DNA from: Acidobacteriaceae bacterium
GTDB taxonomy: Bacteria > Acidobacteriota > Terriglobia > Terriglobales > SbA1
Direction: 5' to 3'
DNA: 31,195 nt
Assembly: GCA_019237515.1 (NCBI GenBank)
Contig: JAFAGX010000208.1
Coordinates: 1 to 31,195, forward strand
A program made the translations under genes and the position numbers. A model generated the notes under the pieces. The model saw only the letters and a list, made by a program, of their open reading frames with translations, ran no database searches and was not told the DNA's origin. Each line of letters begins with the position of its first letter. The first letter of the stretch is position 1. Positions 16,632 to 25,063 of the stretch are shown here, piece after piece.

Positions 16632-18290
16632 ATGAATTGCAATGCTCGGATTGTTCTGTCAGTCCTGCTTTGTTCTCTGGCACCGCTGGCCTCGGCCCAA
16701 CAAGCCGAGACGTTGCAACAGCAACTCGATCAGTTGAAGCAGCAGTACGAGCAGACCTCCCAGCAGATGCAACAGAGAATTACGGCACTGGAGCAGCAGA
16801 TCCAACAACAAAAAGAAGAAGCCGCTAACGAAAAAGAACAGAAAGAGAAAGAGAAAGAGAAAGAAAAAGAGAAAGAAAAAGAGAACACGGTTTCAGCGGC
16901 AGAGCTTGCCACGGAAAACGAGGCAAAAAAGATTATCGAGGGAGAGTCGGCCCAGGTGGGAGCGAAGTTTCAGGGAAAAATAGTCAGTGAACCAAGCTAC
17001 GACCAGCTGCAGGAGGCCGAAACCGAGATCAAAGGACTAAAGCGGCAATTGGGCACCTTCGAATTCCATGGGTACTTTCGGTCCGGTTATGGCCTGAACA
17101 GCAGAGGCGGGCAGCAGGTGGCGTTCGCAGCCCCGGGAGCCGGCGACAAGTACCGCCTGGGCAACGAAGCGGAGACCTACGGCGAATTCATCTTTGTCAA
17201 CAATTGGCTGAATCCAAACGAAGACAACGGCAAAGGTTGGCTGAAGACTGAGGTGATGTTCGAAGCCAATACGACGAACTCCACGAACTATGCCAACTTT
17301 CCCCAGACCGTCGTCAACGGTGCCGCCACATCGGGCGGAAACGATCAATTTCGTCTGCGCGAGGCCTTCGTTCGTGGTGGACATTTCTTCGGCGGCCAGC
17401 AGACCGGTGCGATCTTCTGGGCCGGAGAGAGGTATTACCGGCGCTTTCACATTGAGATTAACGACTTCTACCCGCTCGATCTCAGTGGCTATGGTGCCGG
17501 AGTGGAGGACTTCAACATCGGCATCGGCAAGGCGGCGGTTGCTTTCCTGGCCGGGGCGCGGCCCGACGTTACGACTCAAAACGGCAACTACCAAAAAAGC
17601 AATATTGATGTCCGCATCTACAACCTCAAAACACGCGCTGGCATTTGGGGTGGATGGTTTGATTTCGCTACCAGCAAAGGGGGCATGACACCGACTGGGA
17701 CCGTGATTCCCACCAGCAGCGGCGAGGCTTTCGGGTTTCGCCACCAGCTTCTCGAATGGCATGGAGGTTTCCACACATTCTCTGTCTTTTACGGAACCGG
17801 CGCGGCCAGCAATTTCAGCAACCCCGGAGCGGGGACGATTGTCGAAGACCCTACGACATTCGTGAACAGCCGCGCTCAATTTGAGGTTACAGAATCGCTC
17901 TTGTTTCAGCCCAACGACAAGTTTGCGATTTACCCGATCTTTATTTTCCAGCGGAAGAGAGACGGCGTTCCCGGGCATCCGTGGCAACAGTGGGTCTCAT
18001 TCGGCGCGCGCCCGGAGGTCTTCTTTAGCAAATACTTCTCACTCGCCTTCGAGGCTGGGTTCGATCACACCCACAGCCAGATTTCGCCGGTCTACAACGG
18101 CTGGCTGCGCAAGTTCACCATCGCCCCGGAGATCGGAGCTGGCCGGAAGTTCTTCAGCCGCCCCGTGCTGCGAGCCTTCCTGACGTATGGCAACTGGTCG
18201 AACGGCCTCGAGGGATTTGTCGGAGGAGTTCCATTCCAGAATCGGACGGACGGCTTCACCTACGGCGTGCAGGCCGAGACGTGGTGGTAG
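16632..18290 (+). CDS. LamB-type carbohydrate porin with N-terminal periplasmic coiled coil
   Basis: Outer-membrane sugar channel of the maltoporin/ScrY group. I choose the ATG at 16632 (552 residues) because it begins a clear signal peptide ending in PLASA before QQAE; the frame stays open to an ATG at 16578 that would mask it. After the signal, residues ~25-100 are Gln/Glu/Lys-rich and form a predicted coiled coil that includes seven Lys-Glu pairs (residues ~71-84). The sucrose porin ScrY also has an N-terminal coiled-coil extension. The barrel starts near residue 140 with FEFHGYFRSGYGLNSRGG and has KYRLGNEAETYGEF and FYPLDLSGYGAGVED, all close to LamB. It ends in AETWW with the C-terminal aromatic typical of outer-membrane barrels. 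It is the first gene of the sugar operon, so glucose or glucosides are likely substrates (inference). Confidence 0.9.
   Translation: MNCNARIVLSVLLCSLAPLASAQQAETLQQQLDQLKQQYEQTSQQMQQRITALEQQIQQQKEEAANEKEQKEKEKEKEKEKEKENTVSAAELATENEAKKIIEGESAQVGAKFQGKIVSEPSYDQLQEAETEIKGLKRQLGTFEFHGYFRSGYGLNSRGGQQVAFAAPGAGDKYRLGNEAETYGEFIFVNNWLNPNEDNGKGWLKTEVMFEANTTNSTNYANFPQTVVNGAATSGGNDQFRLREAFVRGGHFFGGQQTGAIFWAGERYYRRFHIEINDFYPLDLSGYGAGVEDFNIGIGKAAVAFLAGARPDVTTQNGNYQKSNIDVRIYNLKTRAGIWGGWFDFATSKGGMTPTGTVIPTSSGEAFGFRHQLLEWHGGFHTFSVFYGTGAASNFSNPGAGTIVEDPTTFVNSRAQFEVTESLLFQPNDKFAIYPIFIFQRKRDGVPGHPWQQWVSFGARPEVFFSKYFSLAFEAGFDHTHSQISPVYNGWLRKFTIAPEIGAGRKFFSRPVLRAFLTYGNWSNGLEGFVGGVPFQNRTDGFTYGVQAETWW
16842..16883 (+). 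repeat. In-frame hexanucleotide repeat (AAAGAR)x7 in the porin gene
   Basis: Seven consecutive hexanucleotides AAAGAG or AAAGAA lie in frame and encode seven Lys-Glu pairs in the coiled-coil segment. Because the unit is six bases, slippage would change the length of the coiled coil without breaking the reading frame. Interruption by AAAGAA at 16860 and 16872 should reduce slippage somewhat. Confidence 0.9.
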
Positions 18291-18308
18291 ACAAAGGAGA
18301 CGAGGGAA

Positions 18309-19625
18309 ATGGCAACCGAACGGATAACGACAGGCGCTCGAACAATCGAGAGCGCGACCGCGGCCGTCCCTGCGACAAATTACAGGCGCCCGCTGGCGAT
18401 CGTTACGACTCTGTTCTTCATGTGGGGTTTTCTCACCAGCCTGAACGACATCCTCGTGCCGCACCTGAAGTCCATCTTCGATCTGAATTACGCGCAGGCC
18501 ATGCTGATCCAGTTTGCATTCTTCTCCGCGTATTTTTTGTTTTCTTTGCCGTGGGCGAAGTTCGTAAACCGCATCGGGTACCAGAAAACCATGGTAGTCG
18601 GACTGCTCACCATGGCAGCAGGAGCGTTTCTGTTTTTACCCGCCGCATCCGCCGCCTCCTATGCGCTCTTTCTCACCGCACTCCTCATCCTTGCCGGGGG
18701 AATCACCGGACTTCAGGTGGCCGCCAATCCCTATGTGGGTTTGCTCGGCAAACCGGAAACGGCTTCCAGCCGGCTGGATCTGACCCAGGCATTCAATTCG
18801 CTCGGCACCACGATCGGTCCGAAGATAGGAGGACTGCTGATCCTAAGCGGCGCCCCGCTGGCCGTCGAGCAGTTGACCCAACTCGCGCCGCAGGCGCTGA
18901 AAGCCTACCGGGTGCACGAGGCGGATACCGTCAGGTTGCCGTACGCGGTGATCGGCGTAGCCCTTGTCTTGCTGGCCGTTCTGATCGAAAATTCCAGGCT
19001 GCCGGAAATTCACGCGGCCCGATCACGGCCGGGAGAAGAACTGAACGATTCGGTCTGGAAACATCGCAATCTCTTGCTGGGCGCAATTGGAATTTTCGCC
19101 TATGTAGGGGCAGAGGTTTCGATCGGAAGTTTTCTCGTGAACTACTTCGGCTTGCCCGAAATCGCGTCTCTCTCGGCCAAGTCGGCAGCAGGTTATGTTT
19201 CGTTCTACTGGGGCGGCGCAATGCTGGGACGTTTTCTCGGAGCTCCTTTGTTGCGGCGATACAAACCGGGGCGTTTGTTGGCGCTGTGCTCGGTCATTGC
19301 CGGGTTGCTGGTCACAACCTCGATGCTGCTCGGCGGACACACGGCGATGTGGACGATTCTCTCCGTTGGCCTGTTCAATTCGATCATGTTCCCGACCATC
19401 TTTACCTTAGGCGTGGCCGAACTCGGCCCGCTCACCGGAAATGGCTCCGGCATTCTGAACATGGCAATCGTCGGAGGCGCGATTCTCCCCGTGATCGAGG
19501 GCACGATTGCCGATCACATTGGCCTGCAGCACGCGTTTTTCGTCCCCGTGATCTGCTACGTGTACATCCTGTTTTACGGGCTGACCGGATCGAAACCAAA
19601 CAGCGAGCGGTACGCCCAAGCTTAA
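18309..19625 (+). CDS. gluP: Sugar:H+ symporter of the FucP/GluP family (MFS)
   Basis: Inner-membrane major-facilitator transporter, 438 residues, with 12 expected helices. The first helix reads FFMWGFLTSLNDILVPHLK; the Asn-Asp pair corresponds to the region of the essential aspartate in E. coli FucP. Where FucP, as I recall it, has a glutamate (ETAANP) this protein has Gln in GLQVAANPYVG, which is usual for the glucose/galactose (GluP) type; this favours glucose as substrate. GAGGG-type and AAGGAG Shine-Dalgarno sequences lie just upstream, 18 bases after the porin stop, so the two are co-transcribed. A slightly longer ORF in another frame (18281-19645) is a shadow: it is Arg-rich and has no membrane helices. 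Family sure, substrate inferred from motif and from the adjacent glucokinase. Confidence 0.92.
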   Translation: MATERITTGARTIESATAAVPATNYRRPLAIVTTLFFMWGFLTSLNDILVPHLKSIFDLNYAQAMLIQFAFFSAYFLFSLPWAKFVNRIGYQKTMVVGLLTMAAGAFLFLPAASAASYALFLTALLILAGGITGLQVAANPYVGLLGKPETASSRLDLTQAFNSLGTTIGPKIGGLLILSGAPLAVEQLTQLAPQALKAYRVHEADTVRLPYAVIGVALVLLAVLIENSRLPEIHAARSRPGEELNDSVWKHRNLLLGAIGIFAYVGAEVSIGSFLVNYFGLPEIASLSAKSAAGYVSFYWGGAMLGRFLGAPLLRRYKPGRLLALCSVIAGLLVTTSMLLGGHTAMWTILSVGLFNSIMFPTIFTLGVAELGPLTGNGSGILNMAIVGGAILPVIEGTIADHIGLQHAFFVPVICYVYILFYGLTGSKPNSERYAQA

Positions 19626-19647
19626 AGGTAAAGGGGGGATTTTGAAC

Positions 19648-20652
19648 ATGCTGATCGCAGGCGACATCGGCGGGACGAAAACCGATCTGGCGATCTATTC
19701 GGCCGAATCCGGGCCACACGCGCCGCTGGCTGAGATCGAGGTTCACAGCTCCGACTATCCCAGCTTGCAAGCGATGGTGACGGAGTTTCTCTCCCATACC
19801 AAAATGCCGGTTGACGCAGCGTCCTTTGATGTTGCCGGACCCGTGATCGATGGTCATGTGAAAACCACCAACCTGCCCTGGGTCATGGATGAAGGCTCGC
19901 TGAAAGCGGAGTTGAGCCTGAAGTCGGTTCACCTGATGAATGATCTGGAGGCGGTGGCGCGGGCGGTGCCGGTTTTGCGCGCCAAAGACCTGATCACGTT
20001 GAACCCGGGCGAGCCCGTCCCCAATGGCCCGATTGCCATCATCGCCCCGGGAACGGGATTGGGCGAGTCCTTTCTCACCTGGGAGGGTTCGCGGTATGAG
20101 GCACACAGCTCCGAGGGCGGACACTCCGATTTTGCGCCCACCGACAAGCGTCAGATCCACTTGCTCGAATTCCTGCTCGAGCGCTTCGATCACGTAGGAG
20201 TGGAACGTGTCTGCTCCGGAATCGGCGTTCCCAATCTCTACGAATACTTTCGGGACGTTGAAAAAATACCGGAGCGGTCCGAAGTAGCCCAATCGATCCG
20301 ATCTGCGAAAGATCCGACAAAAGCCATCGTGGATGCCGCTGTGGACCCGAAAAATCCCAGCGACGTATGCCGCGCGACCGTCGACCTGCTGGTCTCGATT
20401 CTTGGCGGCGAGGCCGGCAATCTGGTGCTGAAAGTTTTCGCAACCGGCGGCCTGTACATCGCAGGAGGTGTCGCTTTACACCTCATCGAGGTTCTGAAAG
20501 GGCCGCGGTTCATGGAAGCGTTTTCGAGCAAAGGGCGCTTCAAAGACCTCATGCGCCGCATCCCGGTTCATGTGATCACTGCGCGCGCGGCGTTAGTCGG
20601 AGCCGCAGCCTTCGGCCTGGAAGCGCTTCAAACAAATAAGGGGACGGCATGA
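19648..20652 (+). CDS. glk: Glucokinase (Glk, ROK-unrelated bacterial type)
   Basis: Phosphorylates glucose with ATP to glucose-6-phosphate in the cytoplasm, which traps sugar imported by the upstream symporter. The protein is 334 residues with the ATP-binding DIGGTKTDLAIY at residues 6-17, the catalytic Asp99 in HLMNDLEAVARAVP, and the family segments IAPGTGLGESFL and SSEGGHSDFAPTD. These fit the E. coli Glk family (hexokinase/actin fold). I prefer the ATG at 19648 over the in-frame TTG at 19642 because the run of six G lies nine bases before the ATG but only three before the TTG. The gap to the symporter gene is 22 bases. The stop overlaps the next start as ATGA. Confidence 0.95.
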   Translation: MLIAGDIGGTKTDLAIYSAESGPHAPLAEIEVHSSDYPSLQAMVTEFLSHTKMPVDAASFDVAGPVIDGHVKTTNLPWVMDEGSLKAELSLKSVHLMNDLEAVARAVPVLRAKDLITLNPGEPVPNGPIAIIAPGTGLGESFLTWEGSRYEAHSSEGGHSDFAPTDKRQIHLLEFLLERFDHVGVERVCSGIGVPNLYEYFRDVEKIPERSEVAQSIRSAKDPTKAIVDAAVDPKNPSDVCRATVDLLVSILGGEAGNLVLKVFATGGLYIAGGVALHLIEVLKGPRFMEAFSSKGRFKDLMRRIPVHVITARAALVGAAAFGLEALQTNKGTA

Positions 20653-21308
20653 GCGAAACTTTTCCAACCGTGTACCTGGCCCGTCATGGGGAGACCGCCT
20701 GGACGATCACCGGCCAACATACGGGCCTGACCGACCTGCCACTTACCGAACGCGGCGAATCGAACGCACGCAGGCTGGGCCTGCGCCTGGCCGGCCTTCG
20801 CTTTGCCAAAGTATTTTCAAGCCCACTGAAACGGGCCATCCGGACCTGCGAATTGGCGGGCTTTGCCGAAGCCGCCGAACTGGACCACGACTTGGTCGAG
20901 TGGGACTACGGATCTTACGACGGCCGGCTCACCGCCGACATCCTTCGAGAACGTCCGGGCTGGCAACTGTTCCGGGACGGCTGTCCAGGCGGAGAATCGC
21001 CCCAACAAGTTGCCGAGCGGGCCGATCGCGTCGTCAAGCGCGTGCGCCCGGTGGCCGGAAACGTCCTGCTTTTTTCGAGCGGGCACTTTCTCCGCGTGCT
21101 GGCCACACGCTGGATTGGGATTGCACCCATCAACGGCCAGGCGCTGATGCTCGCGACGGCGAGCCTGAGCGCACTGAGTTACGAGAACAGTTTTTCGCAG
21201 CCGGCAATTTCGCTGTGGAATGACGCTCATCACGTGCTCAAGTCCAACGAAGCGGAAGACTCGAAGACGTGGGAGCACGAATCGTTAGCGGGAAAGGTGA
21301 CACGATGA
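20649..21308 (+). CDS. Histidine phosphatase family protein, Shb17-like sugar (bis)phosphatase candidate
   Basis: 219-residue member of the histidine phosphatase (phosphoglycerate mutase-like) superfamily. The catalytic RHG motif is LARHGETAW with His13; Arg62 lies in SSPLKRAIRT; the acid Glu84 is in EWDYGSYDG; the second catalytic His146 is in SSGHFLRVLATRW. The segment WQLFRDGCPGGES (residues 105-117) resembles the WRDGCENGE region I recall from yeast Shb17, sedoheptulose-1,7-bisphosphatase. True phosphoglycerate mutases lack it. The gene is translationally coupled to glk and tal by ATGA overlaps at both ends, so it is an integral member of the pentose-phosphate operon. Automatic annotation would probably say phosphoglycerate mutase; a sugar phosphatase acting on a sedoheptulose or hexose phosphate fits better. 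Specificity is inferred. Confidence 0.85.
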   Translation: MSETFPTVYLARHGETAWTITGQHTGLTDLPLTERGESNARRLGLRLAGLRFAKVFSSPLKRAIRTCELAGFAEAAELDHDLVEWDYGSYDGRLTADILRERPGWQLFRDGCPGGESPQQVAERADRVVKRVRPVAGNVLLFSSGHFLRVLATRWIGIAPINGQALMLATASLSALSYENSFSQPAISLWNDAHHVLKSNEAEDSKTWEHESLAGKVTR

Positions 21309-22402
21309 AAGCGACCGAATGGCTTCACGACAAAGGCCAGAGCATCTGGCTGGATAACATCACACGCACGCTTCTGGACACGGGTACGCTTGAGAACTAT
21401 ATCGACGAGTTCTCGGTCACGGGGCTCACCTCGAATCCGACGATCTTCGACCATGCGATCAGGAATAGCACGGCGTACGACCAAGCCATTTGCGAGAAGC
21501 TCGAAAAGGGGAAATCCGGTGAGGGGCTCTTCTTCGAGCTCGCGCTCGAGGATCTTTCCCGGGCCGCAAAGCTCTTCGAGCCCATCCACAAGAAAACCAA
21601 CGGCACCGATGCCTGGGTATCGCTTGAAGTCTCTCCCCTACTGGCGCACGACCCGGCCCGTACCGTGGCTGCGGCGAAAGATCTGTCGGAGCGCGGACCC
21701 GATAACTTGTTCATCAAGATTCCGGGCACAAAGCAAGGACTTCCCGCGATCGAGGAGTCGATCTTCGCCGGCGTGCCCATCAACATAACGCTCCTGTTTT
21801 CCCGCGAGCAGTACCTGGCGGCAAATGACGCTGTCCTGCGTGGCATTGAACGGCGCATCGCAGCCGGCCTCAATCCAGACGTCGCCTCGGTGGCATCGGT
21901 TTTTGTCAGCCGCTGGGATGTAGCGGTTGCCCACAAGGTGTCAGACAAGCTGCGCAACCGGCTTGGCATCGCAATTGCCAAACGCGTCTACAAAGCTGCC
22001 AGCAGCCTCCTCGGCTCTCCCCGCTGGTTGCGTGTCTACAACCACGGCGCCCGCCCCCAGCGTTTGTTGTGGGCGAGCACCGGAACGAAAGATCCCGGGG
22101 CCTCGAACATTCTTTATGTGGAAGCACTAGCCGCGCCCTTTACCGTGAACACCATGCCCGAGATCACATTGAGGGCACTGGCTACTCGCACGCAACTGGG
22201 CGAATTCCTCGCGGCCGACGGTGGGGACTCCGAAGAGGTGCTCGCTCAGTTTGCCCGGGAAGGTATCGATATCGATGCCCTGGCAGACCAGCTTCAGAAT
22301 GAGGGAACGGAAGCGTTTGTAAAGTCATGGAGTGACTTAATGTCTGTGATCTCTTCGAAGTGTGCGTCGTTCGCAAAGAGCGTTACGTCCAAAGCCAGTT
22401 AA
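21305..22402 (+). CDS. tal: Transaldolase
   Basis: Transfers a dihydroxyacetone unit from sedoheptulose-7-phosphate to glyceraldehyde-3-phosphate in the non-oxidative pentose phosphate pathway. From the ATG at 21305 the enzyme is 365 residues, the length of the long bacterial class found in actinobacteria, cyanobacteria and others. The Schiff-base lysine is Lys138 in NLFIKIPGTKQGLPAIE; SVTGLTSNPTIFDHAI near the N-terminus and GVPINITLLFSREQY are further signatures. The longer frame from 21269 lies in the preceding gene; the chosen start gives an ATGA overlap with its stop. It is not fused to the isomerase gene that follows, although such fusions occur in some bacteria. Confidence 0.95.
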   Translation: MKATEWLHDKGQSIWLDNITRTLLDTGTLENYIDEFSVTGLTSNPTIFDHAIRNSTAYDQAICEKLEKGKSGEGLFFELALEDLSRAAKLFEPIHKKTNGTDAWVSLEVSPLLAHDPARTVAAAKDLSERGPDNLFIKIPGTKQGLPAIEESIFAGVPINITLLFSREQYLAANDAVLRGIERRIAAGLNPDVASVASVFVSRWDVAVAHKVSDKLRNRLGIAIAKRVYKAASSLLGSPRWLRVYNHGARPQRLLWASTGTKDPGASNILYVEALAAPFTVNTMPEITLRALATRTQLGEFLAADGGDSEEVLAQFAREGIDIDALADQLQNEGTEAFVKSWSDLMSVISSKCASFAKSVTSKAS

Positions 22403-22435
22403 AGAGAAAACAGTCTTTGAAAAAGGAGTAAGACG

Positions 22436-24091
22436 ATGGCAGCACACGTTCAGCCTCTCAGAAAACGGCGCGCGCCCAAGCGCAGTGGATGGAGCGCACT
22501 CGCCTCACATCATAAAACGATGTCGAAGCACGATCTGCATCAGCTTTTTGCCGACGATCCCGAGCGTGGCGAGCGGATGGCAGTGGAGGCGGTCGGCCTC
22601 TACCTCGATTACTCGAAGAATCGCGTCAACGATGAAACTCTCAAACTTCTCGTCGAACTCGCCGAAGAATCTGGTTTGCGCAGCCGAATCGAAGCCATGT
22701 TCGGCGGCGAGAAGATCAACATCACCGAAAAGCGCGCGGTGCTGCACGTGGCGCTGCGCGCGCCAAAAGACGCTTCGATTCTCGTCGACGGAAAAAATGT
22801 CGTACCTGAAGTTCACGCTGTCCTCGACAAGATGTCGGACTTCTCCAACCGGGTTAGAAGCGGGGAGTGGAAAGGTCACACCGGAAAGCGAATTCGAAAT
22901 GTCATCAATATCGGCATCGGCGGTTCGGATCTGGGGCCAGTCATGGCCTACGAAGCCCTCCGGCATTACTCAGAACGCGCCATGAATTTTCGCTTCGTCT
23001 CCAATGTCGACGGAACGGACTTTGCCGAGGCGGTGCGCGACCTCGATCCGGCGGAAACTCTCTTCATCGTCTCCTCAAAAACCTTCACCACACTCGAAAC
23101 GATGACCAACGCGCAAACGGCCCGCTCCTGGTCGCTCGCGGGACTGGGCAGCGACGAGAGCTCTGTGGCGAAGCATTTCGTTGCGGTATCGACCAACACC
23201 GCCGAGGTCCAAAAGTTCGGAATTGATACCGCCAACATGTTCGGGTTCTGGGATTGGGTCGGAGGCCGCTACTCGATGGATTCGGCAATCGGGCTCTCCA
23301 CGATGGTTGCAATCGGCCCGGAGAATTTCCAGGCAATGTTGCATGGTTTTCACCAGATGGATGAGCATTTCCGCACTGCTCCTTTCAACGCCAATCTGCC
23401 CGTGCTGATGGGCCTGTTGGCCGTCTGGTACAACGATTTTTTCGGCGCGCAGACGGTCGCAGTCTTGCCTTACGACGAGTATCTGAAACGCTTTCCTGCC
23501 TATCTCCAACAACTGACGATGGAAAGCAACGGAAAGCACGTAACGCTGAACGGAACAAAGGTTACTCACGATACCGGTCCCATCTACTGGGGAGAACCGG
23601 GAACCAACGGCCAGCACTCGTTTTATCAGTTGATCCATCAGGGTACGCGTCTGATTCCATGCGACTTCATTGCCTTTTCGAGGCCGCTCAATCCGTTGGG
23701 ACGGCATCATGACCTGCTCTTGGCGAACGTTTTCGCCCAGACCGAAGCACTCGCGTTCGGCAAGACCCCGGACGAGGTAAGGGCGGAGGGAACGCCGGAC
23801 TGGCTTGTGCCACACCGGGTGTTTGAGGGGAATCGCCCGTCGAACACGATCCTGGCGGAGCAACTGACCCCGGAAACGCTGGGCAAACTTGTAGCGCTCT
23901 ACGAACACTCGGTGTTTACACAGGGCGTGCTGTGGAACATCGATTCGTTCGATCAGTGGGGAGTGGAACTCGGCAAGGTTCTGGCGCAGCGCATCGTCCC
24001 GGAACTGGAGAGCAAAACCGAACCAGCACCTGCACATGACAGCTCCACCAACACTCTGATTCGGCGCTACCGCAAACTCAAGGAGACGTAA
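22436..24091 (+). CDS. pgi: Glucose-6-phosphate isomerase
   Basis: Interconverts glucose-6-phosphate and fructose-6-phosphate, linking glycolysis with the pentose phosphate cycle. The protein is 551 residues, normal for the long (E. coli-like) type. Signatures include [43 protein letters not shown], the catalytic-glutamate motif [18 protein letters not shown] and, near the C-terminus, [13 protein letters not shown] with the catalytic lysine. The ATG at 22436 has AAAAGGAG ten bases upstream. A later ATG (codon 29) is possible but lacks such a signal. It sits 33 bases after tal and ends directly against the next start codon. Confidence 0.96.
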   Translation: MAAHVQPLRKRRAPKRSGWSALASHHKTMSKHDLHQLFADDPERGERMAVEAVGLYLDYSKNRVNDETLKLLVELAEESGLRSRIEAMFGGEKINITEKRAVLHVALRAPKDASILVDGKNVVPEVHAVLDKMSDFSNRVRSGEWKGHTGKRIRNVINIGIGGSDLGPVMAYEALRHYSERAMNFRFVSNVDGTDFAEAVRDLDPAETLFIVSSKTFTTLETMTNAQTARSWSLAGLGSDESSVAKHFVAVSTNTAEVQKFGIDTANMFGFWDWVGGRYSMDSAIGLSTMVAIGPENFQAMLHGFHQMDEHFRTAPFNANLPVLMGLLAVWYNDFFGAQTVAVLPYDEYLKRFPAYLQQLTMESNGKHVTLNGTKVTHDTGPIYWGEPGTNGQHSFYQLIHQGTRLIPCDFIAFSRPLNPLGRHHDLLLANVFAQTEALAFGKTPDEVRAEGTPDWLVPHRVFEGNRPSNTILAEQLTPETLGKLVALYEHSVFTQGVLWNIDSFDQWGVELGKVLAQRIVPELESKTEPAPAHDSSTNTLIRRYRKLKET

Positions 24092-25030
24092 ATGAACGCC
24101 ATTGGTTATAACCAGCCTTTATACATCCTGCCTTTCGATCAAAGAACGTCGTTACAGACGAAGATGTTCGGTTGGACGGGCTCGCTTTCGACGGAACAAA
24201 CGGCAGAGATCGCTGCCGCGAAACATGTCATTTACGACGGATTCAAGGCCGCGATCCAGTCCGGAGTACCTCGCGAGAAGGCAGGCATTCTGGTCGACGA
24301 GCAATTCGGCGCCGCCATTCTCCGCAATGCGGTGGCCAATGGTTATACCACGGCATGCTCGGCCGAAAAGAGTGGTCAGGAAGAATTCGACTTCGAGTAC
24401 GGCGAGGAATTCGCCAAACACATAGAGGCGATCCGCCCGACCTTTTCGAAAGTTCTGGTCCGCTACAACCCCGAAGGCGATCGCGCCATGAATCAAAGGC
24501 AGACGGCCCGTCTTAGAAAACTTTCCGATTATTTGGGTGCTGCGGGCCGCAGCAAATTCATGGTCGAACTGCTGGTGCCGCCCGAGGAGTCGCAGCTTGC
24601 TCAATTCAAAGGAGACCAGCAGGCCTACGACAAGCAACTACGGCCGCGCCTCATGGCCGAGGCCATCTTGGAGCTCCAGGAGGGCCAGGTCGAGCCCGAT
24701 GTCTGGAAGGTCGAGGGGCTTGACCGACGGGAAGATGGCGAAAAAATAGTTGCCGTTGCGCGCCGCGGCCGTCGGGGGAACGTCGGCTGCATCATTCTCG
24801 GACGGGGGGCGAGCAGCGAGAAAGTGCGGGAGTGGCTGGGGGTTGCGGCAACGGTCGATGGTTTTATCGGCTTTGCCATCGGAAGGACGACGTTCTGGGA
24901 TCCGTTGGTCGAAATGCGTGCCGGCAGGATCACTCGCAATGCGGCCGTCGCCGAGATCTGCTGTCGGTATCGCGAATTCGTCCAGGTTTTTGAAAACGCT
25001 CGCGCCCACGCGCATGTCGCGGTGCGCTAG
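24092..25030 (+). CDS. DUF2090 (IolC C-terminal-like) aldolase-fold protein
   Basis: 312-residue protein of the DUF2090 family, otherwise known as the C-terminal domain of fused IolC proteins and often annotated as 2-deoxy-5-keto-gluconate-6-phosphate aldolase-like. The N-terminus reads YILPFDQRTSLQTKMFGW, and ILVDEQFG (residues 66-73) and FMVELLVPP (157-164) look like barrel strands. DVWKVEG (203-209) resembles the Schiff-base lysine strand of class I tagatose-1,6-bisphosphate aldolase LacD, which makes Lys206 a candidate catalytic residue (inference). It starts on the base after the pgi stop, with AAGGAG inside the pgi 3' end. There are no inositol genes nearby, so a role in inositol breakdown is unlikely. 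Here it may act on a pentose-phosphate-pathway sugar phosphate; no function is proven. Confidence 0.85.
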   Translation: MNAIGYNQPLYILPFDQRTSLQTKMFGWTGSLSTEQTAEIAAAKHVIYDGFKAAIQSGVPREKAGILVDEQFGAAILRNAVANGYTTACSAEKSGQEEFDFEYGEEFAKHIEAIRPTFSKVLVRYNPEGDRAMNQRQTARLRKLSDYLGAAGRSKFMVELLVPPEESQLAQFKGDQQAYDKQLRPRLMAEAILELQEGQVEPDVWKVEGLDRREDGEKIVAVARRGRRGNVGCIILGRGASSEKVREWLGVAATVDGFIGFAIGRTTFWDPLVEMRAGRITRNAAVAEICCRYREFVQVFENARAHAHVAVR

Positions 25031-25063
25031 AAACCTCGAGCTGGCGGGAGATAAACACTCCGG

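Noticed and set aside
18281..19645. 454-codon plus-strand frame slightly longer than the symporter gene it overlaps
   Set aside because: The product is Arg-rich and hydrophilic with no domain, while the other frame (18309-19625) encodes a clear 12-helix FucP/GluP transporter with its own ribosome-binding site.
20649..21308. Annotation of the histidine phosphatase as glycolytic phosphoglycerate mutase
   Set aside because: The RHG fold is shared, but the EWDYG and RDGCPGGES segments and the operon context point to a sugar phosphatase, not to GpmA.
23075..24037. 320-codon minus-strand frame opposite pgi
   Set aside because: Antisense shadow; Arg/His-rich and without motif.
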